This document shows positions 55,801 through 64,000 of a stretch of 64,000 nucleotides of DNA, piece after piece. The notes beneath the pieces are model-generated. The model searched no databases. It saw only the letters and a list, made by a program, of their open reading frames with translations, and was not told where the DNA came from. The translations under genes and the position numbers were made by a program. Within the stretch, counting starts at the first letter, position 1. The number at the start of each line of letters is the position of its first letter. Source of the DNA: Chelydra serpentina (taxonomy: Eukaryota > Chordata > Testudines > Chelydridae); NCBI GenBank assembly GCA_037349315.1, contig JBAIAC010000010.1, positions 29,738,001-29,802,000 of the forward strand, read 5' to 3'.

Positions 55801-57368
55801 AAGAACTCCCCACAATAATAGCTTCCAAAGCTGGAATATTTTTTTTTTAAAGTTCCTAGAAAACAAATCTGATCAATAGCAGGATGGCTATGATCCCTGT
55901 CAAATTGAGTATGATGGATTAGATTATTTGGTAAGATAATGGTAATGTCATTTCTGGTTAAATCATCCATCAAATTCATCCTTTTCTAGTCTCTGGACCC
56001 TGCTCTATCCCTTAGCTTTTGTGCCTTTGCTGTGCCAGTAATCCACAACCATCCCTCATCTGCATTTTGGCCCTACGCCTCCTTCCCTCGTGGGCTGTTC
56101 TGTACTCCTGTCCCCAGCATGGCTATTAAATATAAATATCACGTGTAGAAACAATAAAAAGCTGGAAGTAAAACTCACGAGAAACATTAATATGTAAGGA
56201 GAGAGAGAGAGAAGTGTTACAAATATTTGCATGATTGTTTGGTAGAGAATAAATTATGCTTGGAAAAGAGATCTGCTGGAATCCAAACTTTTTTTAATAG
56301 TAGTTTGGCAGGGCGAGGACTGCATTGCTGTAGTTCTGATGTAAACAGTTCTTGTGGTGTTTTTGACCCTAATTGCCATCAACTTTTAAAATTCCTTTTC
56401 CAGTCCTGAAAGCTTTACATGTACATTACTCTCAAGTGTGTAGATAATTACAAGAAAAACTGGACATACATTTATATGACTCCCCATTTCCAACCAGGTA
56501 CACGTTCAAACCTAAAGAAGAGACAGTCTATGCCATTTTCCTTAATTGGCCAGTCTCAGAGACTCTGGTACTTGGTGACCCAAAAACCATAATTGGAGAG
56601 ACACAAGTAAGTGACCACTATCTTTGCTACTTCTGTGAGCTTTCTAACACGTTCTTTGAATAAATAAAGGAATATATTCATGATAGATCAGAAAACATCT
56701 GAAAAATGTGCAGTCAACCCTGAACATTTTTGTTTTCAAATAATACATACCTGTCACCTTTGGTGATAAGTAAAAACAGAATAGAATATGTTGAAAAAAG
56801 GAAAATTCTGTCTTACCTGTTAACTTTCAGTCTAGGACCCTCCATGTCAGACTTCATAATAGGGCATTCTCTTGCTCCATGACAACTGGGGGCCGAGCAG
56901 ATCTTTGCTCTGAGCCTGGGCTTAGGACCGCCTCTTAGGCATCCTTTTGATTTGTCATTGCCATCTGCATGTAGAACATAACCACCATAGTCTGGCCCAA
57001 ATCAATCATTACATTTGCCATCTTATTTCCATGAACACCTTAGAAGCATGTTTAGAAAGTGTACTCTGGACATCCTCTGACCATTCCAGTGGCTGGCAAA
57101 ATGGTGCCGACAGTTAATCCATTATGTTAAAAAGACCTGTTAACTAGTGGAAAAATATATGCATGTAATCATTGGGACAACAGTCACTTTGAATAGACTT
57201 CAGTTTGTGGTTTGTTTTTTTCTTCAGGTGAAGCTGATTGGACATAAAGGACAATTGAAGTGGGTTTCACTGGGAGAAAAGGGAATGACAGTGGCTGTAC
57301 CTCAGCTAACCCCTAATCAGTTACCCTGTCAGTGGGGCTGGACTCTGCAACTGACTAATGTAAACTGA
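43686..57368 (+). CDS. FUCA2: FUCA2, plasma alpha-L-fucosidase, complete seven-exon gene
   Basis: Glycoside hydrolase family 29 enzyme that removes alpha-L-fucose from glycans. The FUCA2 form is mainly secreted. Exons 43686-43864, 47697-47884, 50026-50365, 51045-51255, 55147-55337, 56498-56606 and 57228-57368 total 1,359 nt (452 codons plus stop), near the human 467. A short hydrophobic leader ([14 protein letters not shown]) is followed by [17 protein letters not shown] and [14 protein letters not shown], the GH29 start. ILWSDGNG holds the expected nucleophile Asp. N-glycosylation sequons NRT and NST are present. All junctions are GT-AG with matching phase, and no stop interrupts the frame. 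FUCA2 rather than FUCA1 is chosen because PEX3 lies convergently next to it, as in human 6q24. The ATG has G at -3. An upstream in-frame TTG (43677) is not needed. Confidence 0.96.
44545..44665 (+). repeat. MIR-like SINE relic in FUCA2 intron 1
   Basis: AGCAAGTCACAAATCTATTCTG...TTTGTAAAATTGAGGTTATAATA resembles the 3' half of MIR/CORE-SINEs. Confidence 0.45.
46125..46310 (+). repeat. Dispersed repeat fragment in FUCA2 intron 1
   Basis: Starts with TTGTTGTAGCCATGTCGGTC and continues GACAAGGTGCATGAGGTAATAT. Same family as 42125-42235, and its start resembles the 3' end of the retroposon at 820-1029 in reverse complement. Confidence 0.5.
46321..47110. repeat. GC-rich repeat-like stretch in FUCA2 intron 1
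   Basis: More GC-rich than the rest of the intron and holding a 187-codon frame (46542-47105) with no recognisable domain. It resembles LTR-type turtle repeats, but ends and duplications were not identified. Confidence 0.3.
47697..47884 (+). CDS. FUCA2: FUCA2 exon 2
   Basis: Acceptor TTGGAAG|GTGGTAC. Encodes [15 protein letters not shown] to VLTSKHHEG, including the conserved HH of the GH29 active site. Donor GAAG|GTAAAT. Confidence 0.96.
48365..48690 (+). repeat. MIR/CORE-SINE-like relic in FUCA2 intron 2
   Basis: GACACAGAGATTTAAGTGAC...CAGGGTCACACAGGAAGTCTG matches the classic MIR core pattern (TTAAGTGACTTxCCCAxGGTCACACAG). Confidence 0.65.
49090..49225 (+). repeat. MIR-like 3' relic in FUCA2 intron 2
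   Basis: CTTGAGCAAGTACATTAACCTG...AAAATGGGGATAATGATATT...TAAAGCTCTTTGAAGAT matches the MIR 3' region. Confidence 0.65.
49735..49802. repeat. (TA)n/(CA)n microsatellite in FUCA2 intron 2
   Basis: About 30 TA units followed by four or five CA units. Confidence 0.95.
50026..50365 (+). CDS. FUCA2: FUCA2 exon 3
   Basis: Acceptor TTTCTAG|GTTTTAC. Encodes [15 protein letters not shown] to FLAWLYND, with the nucleophile-bearing WSDG and both N-glycosylation sequons. Donor GACAG|GTATCT. Confidence 0.96.
51045..51255 (+). CDS. FUCA2: FUCA2 exon 4
   Basis: Acceptor ATTTCAG|CCCAGTT. Encodes [13 protein letters not shown] to TIEELVK, with the [18 protein letters not shown] block. Donor GTAAAG|GTACAG. 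Confidence 0.96.
52123..52400 (+). repeat. Possible LTR 5' part in FUCA2 intron 4
   Basis: Begins TGTGGTAAACCCAGG and holds GTTAAAAGGCC, AATAACCACGGGG and GACCTTTTTAAACCC strings, like a turtle retroviral LTR. The right end and target duplication are not identified. A 15-T run follows. Confidence 0.35.
52825..52851. repeat. (AG)n microsatellite in FUCA2 intron 4
   Basis: Thirteen AG units. Confidence 0.9.
54676..54706. repeat. (GT)n/(AT)n microsatellite in FUCA2 intron 4
   Basis: Short GT run passing into AT units with one interruption. Confidence 0.85.
55147..55337 (+). CDS. FUCA2: FUCA2 exon 5
   Basis: Acceptor GTTTCAG|CAACTC. Encodes [19 protein letters not shown] to DSVTPGVW. End of the catalytic barrel. 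Donor GTGTG|GTAAGA. Confidence 0.96.
56498..56606 (+). CDS. FUCA2: FUCA2 exon 6
   Basis: Acceptor CAACCAG|GTACACG. Encodes [18 protein letters not shown] to GETQ in the C-terminal beta-sandwich. Donor CACAA|GTAAGT. Confidence 0.95.
57228..57368 (+). CDS. FUCA2: FUCA2 exon 7 and stop
   Basis: Acceptor TTCTTCAG|GTGAAGC. Encodes [15 protein letters not shown] to the C-terminus QLTNVN and TGA. Confidence 0.96.
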   Translation: MKLIGHKGQLKWVSLGEKGMTVAVPQLTPNQLPCQWGWTLQLTNVN

Positions 57369-57922
57369 ATGATACAAATGGAGACTTCAGTTGCTGTTTC
57401 TTAACACACATTATTGAGGACACTTCAGATTTCTAACTTGATTATATCTACACTATATTGAACTCTCCCTGTACAGCTGAAATTGGGATTGATGGGAGCA
57501 GATTTAATGCACACAAATGCTGTTCCAGATTCAGTGGAATGAGGATTTGACTTCTTTGATTTGAAAGACTGGTTAGCTTTAAGTGGTGGGGTGGATTTGT
57601 AAGATTACATTGGACCTTGTTGAAGCATAATGTTAGATTTCTGACCTACTGGTTTCAATTCATCTCTTCAAAAAGCTTGTGCACTGACCCATGGTGCATC
57701 TGCCTCAAGCAGCCAACACCTGCAGAATCAAGGTTGTGAATATAGCCAAATTCTGCAGTGATAAGTTGATCAAAAAGTGGGTGTACAGGGCAAGGGTTAG
57801 TTGTACCAGTCAGCCTCTCTGAAGTTATTTTGTGTAGTTTTTAAAAAGTTTTTTTTCTAATGGAAATATTTCAATTGTTTTCTCTCTCCCTCTTTTCCAC
57901 TGAAAAAGGAAAAATAGCCAAA

Positions 57923-57928
57923 AATAAA
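57923..57928 (+). promoter_or_regulatory. FUCA2: Candidate FUCA2 poly(A) signal
   Basis: AATAAA 555 bases after the stop, the first one on this strand after the coding end, within an A-rich stretch. Confidence 0.5.
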
Positions 57929-59570
57929 ATTGATTAAAAACAAAGTTTTGAAAAAGTTTGTTATTGAAAAAAGGCCTTTAATTTCACATGAAAAAATTCT
58001 ACCAGCTGAGGTAGTAAATCATGAATAAGGCACTTTTAGCCAAATACAGAGTCTAGCAGAATCTCCACTGCAGGTGGAGAATCTATGCTGCAGGTTATTG
58101 CTATGAAGCGTATGGTTAATTTTTAAGAGTTATGGAGAACTTGTGCAACATCCTTTCACTATCAAAGGCACTCTTAGTGAAGGATATACAAGAGAACAGA
58201 AAAGATATTTCTAGAAATAGCTGGACCTCTGCTGCCTTCTAGGAGCATGGCTGTCCTTTCAGCAGCATTGTGTCCCCTCAGTAATAATTTTCAACTCACT
58301 TTGAGTATTTAGCAGTTCCAGGTTTAGCTTTTTACAACAGGTGAGTTAAGTGACTGAAAGGGACAAATATTGCTCTAAATAGCCAAATGGCACTTGTGGG
58401 AGGAAGCTGTTTAAAAGTCATTCTAATCCTCCCTTCCACCTATGGCATGGACTGTCCATTTATGACAAACCCTTTATCTCTTCCTCAATACCCACTTAAC
58501 CAAAGGGATGTAGAGATTTGTGTTTCAGTGACTAGGAGGCCGTGTGCAGCTGTGACACCAAAAAGGCCCAACTGGCCAATCAAAATTGATCTTTGGGTAA
58601 TCAGTACTTGCTGTCCTACTCTTAACAGGACTGTGGTATTGAACAGGGTATAAGTGCCTAGACAGAATTCTAAATCAAGAAAGAGATTAACTAGGTGGTT
58701 TTCGCAGCCTTCAGAGAGTCAACGTCCACTACAACTTGTTTTGTCAAAGACATTTGTAAAGAAGCTTCAGTGCCACATTTCATTTCTAACTTCTGGGGAA
58801 GTTAGTACAGTTGTAGCTTCTATCTTACTTCAGAAATATTCATCATTATCTATATTCCATTGTATATCCTAGCCTAGGCAGCAATCTTACAAAGAGTTAC
58901 GCACATCCATAGCATTACATGCTGAGTAGTTGCACTGATTTTAATAGGAGTACTCACAACGTATAAAGTTATGCATGTGCTTAAGTTCAAGATCAGGGCT
59001 CTAGTCTGGCTGCAAGTAACATTAGACTAGGAAAATCATGTAGTTGTAAGTATTTCAAGCAGCTCCCATCAGTGAGGAATTTAACACAAAATCTTGATAA
59101 TTTTACATGTGAAATTTAGTTTACTGTGTAAAATTTAGGAGACTGTGAATAGGAGTAGGCCCGAGTTACAAAATCTGCACTTTGCTATAGTGATGGGCAT
59201 ATTAAAAGTCTGAGTGGTGAATTGATGTTATGCACCTGTGCTGTGTGGTTCATTTAGCTATTCTTATAGTTAGTAGGGCTGCTGTAGTTTCTCTTATTTA
59301 TGCTGATTGGGTTTTTAAATAGGTACCTCACGTGGACTTATAAATCCATATGTACATGAAAATTGCTCTCCAGTAGTCCCACCTTATGTGCCAAAGAGTT
59401 ACATTTTTCTAGTCTTTGCAAATTTCTGCAGGAAACTAATGAAAATAAATGCAAGACTAAAATGTAGAGAAATTTTAATATATGTAAAGTTTTAAAATGG
59501 TGGTCTATTTAGGTATAGACATTATTTTATGTTGGTAAAGTTATTGCACACAAATTTTACATTAAAATTC
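57929..59570. other. FUCA2-PEX3 convergent intergenic region
   Basis: No open frame or exon is supported. Some of it may be longer 3' UTR of either gene. Confidence 0.5.

Positions 59571-64000
<4,430 letters not shown>

Noticed and set aside
43686..57368. Identification as FUCA1
   Set aside because: The convergent neighbour is PEX3, which flanks FUCA2. The protein also fits FUCA2 better.

Overview
The window looks like nuclear DNA of a cryptodiran turtle. The main clue is at 26.5 kb: a tRNA-derived SINE with a CR1-like 3' tail, the architecture of the turtle Cry I/PolIII SINE. CR1 LINEs, many hAT MITEs, a Gypsy element and old MIR/L2 relics fit a slowly evolving reptile genome. Genes are sparse, spliced and AT-rich, with no bacterial features.

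Right third (43.6-64 kb): two host genes in conserved vertebrate synteny. FUCA2 (plasma alpha-L-fucosidase) is complete on the + strand: seven exons between 43,686 and 57,368, 452 codons, with all splice sites GT-AG and in phase. PEX3 (peroxisomal membrane biogenesis) lies tail-to-tail with it on the - strand. Its last three coding exons and part of a fourth are present. The 3' ends are about 1.6 kb apart. A palindromic TCACGTGA (CLEAR/TFEB-like) lies 84 bp upstream of the FUCA2 ATG. A GC-rich candidate first exon on the - strand at 29.7-30.2 kb may be the 5' end of the next neighbour (PHACTR2 by synteny only).

Left third (1.1-20.2 kb): the most interesting part, a long, broken relic of a Polinton/Maverick, a virus-like self-synthesising DNA transposon. 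It keeps a CCAAT-box tandem array and a Cys/His-rich early-type gene, a protein-primed family-B DNA polymerase (about 13.7-17.9 kb), an abutting packaging-type ATPase, a small basic-protein gene and a helical late-type gene. Major capsid, protease, integrase and right terminus are absent. All remaining genes carry stops or frameshifts. It was later broken by a solo LTR (3.3-4.0 kb), a very young 7.1-kb Ty3/Gypsy element (5.0-12.1 kb, - strand), a CR1 LINE (14.3-15.0 kb) and a hAT MITE (18.75-19.4 kb).

The Gypsy element has near-identical LTRs, a tRNA-Pro-type primer site, a polypurine tract, a 4-bp target duplication and one uninterrupted 1,393-codon RT-RNase H-integrase frame. It lacks gag and the protease active site, because the pol frame is joined directly to the primer binding site.

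Middle (20.7-43 kb): non-coding host DNA and a transposon graveyard, including Harbinger genes, a hAT transposase gene split by a MITE, and a three-level nest (CR1 containing hAT containing hAT) in which both hAT levels have perfect 8-bp target duplications. One inner hAT copy carries GC-rich sequence that looks acquired.
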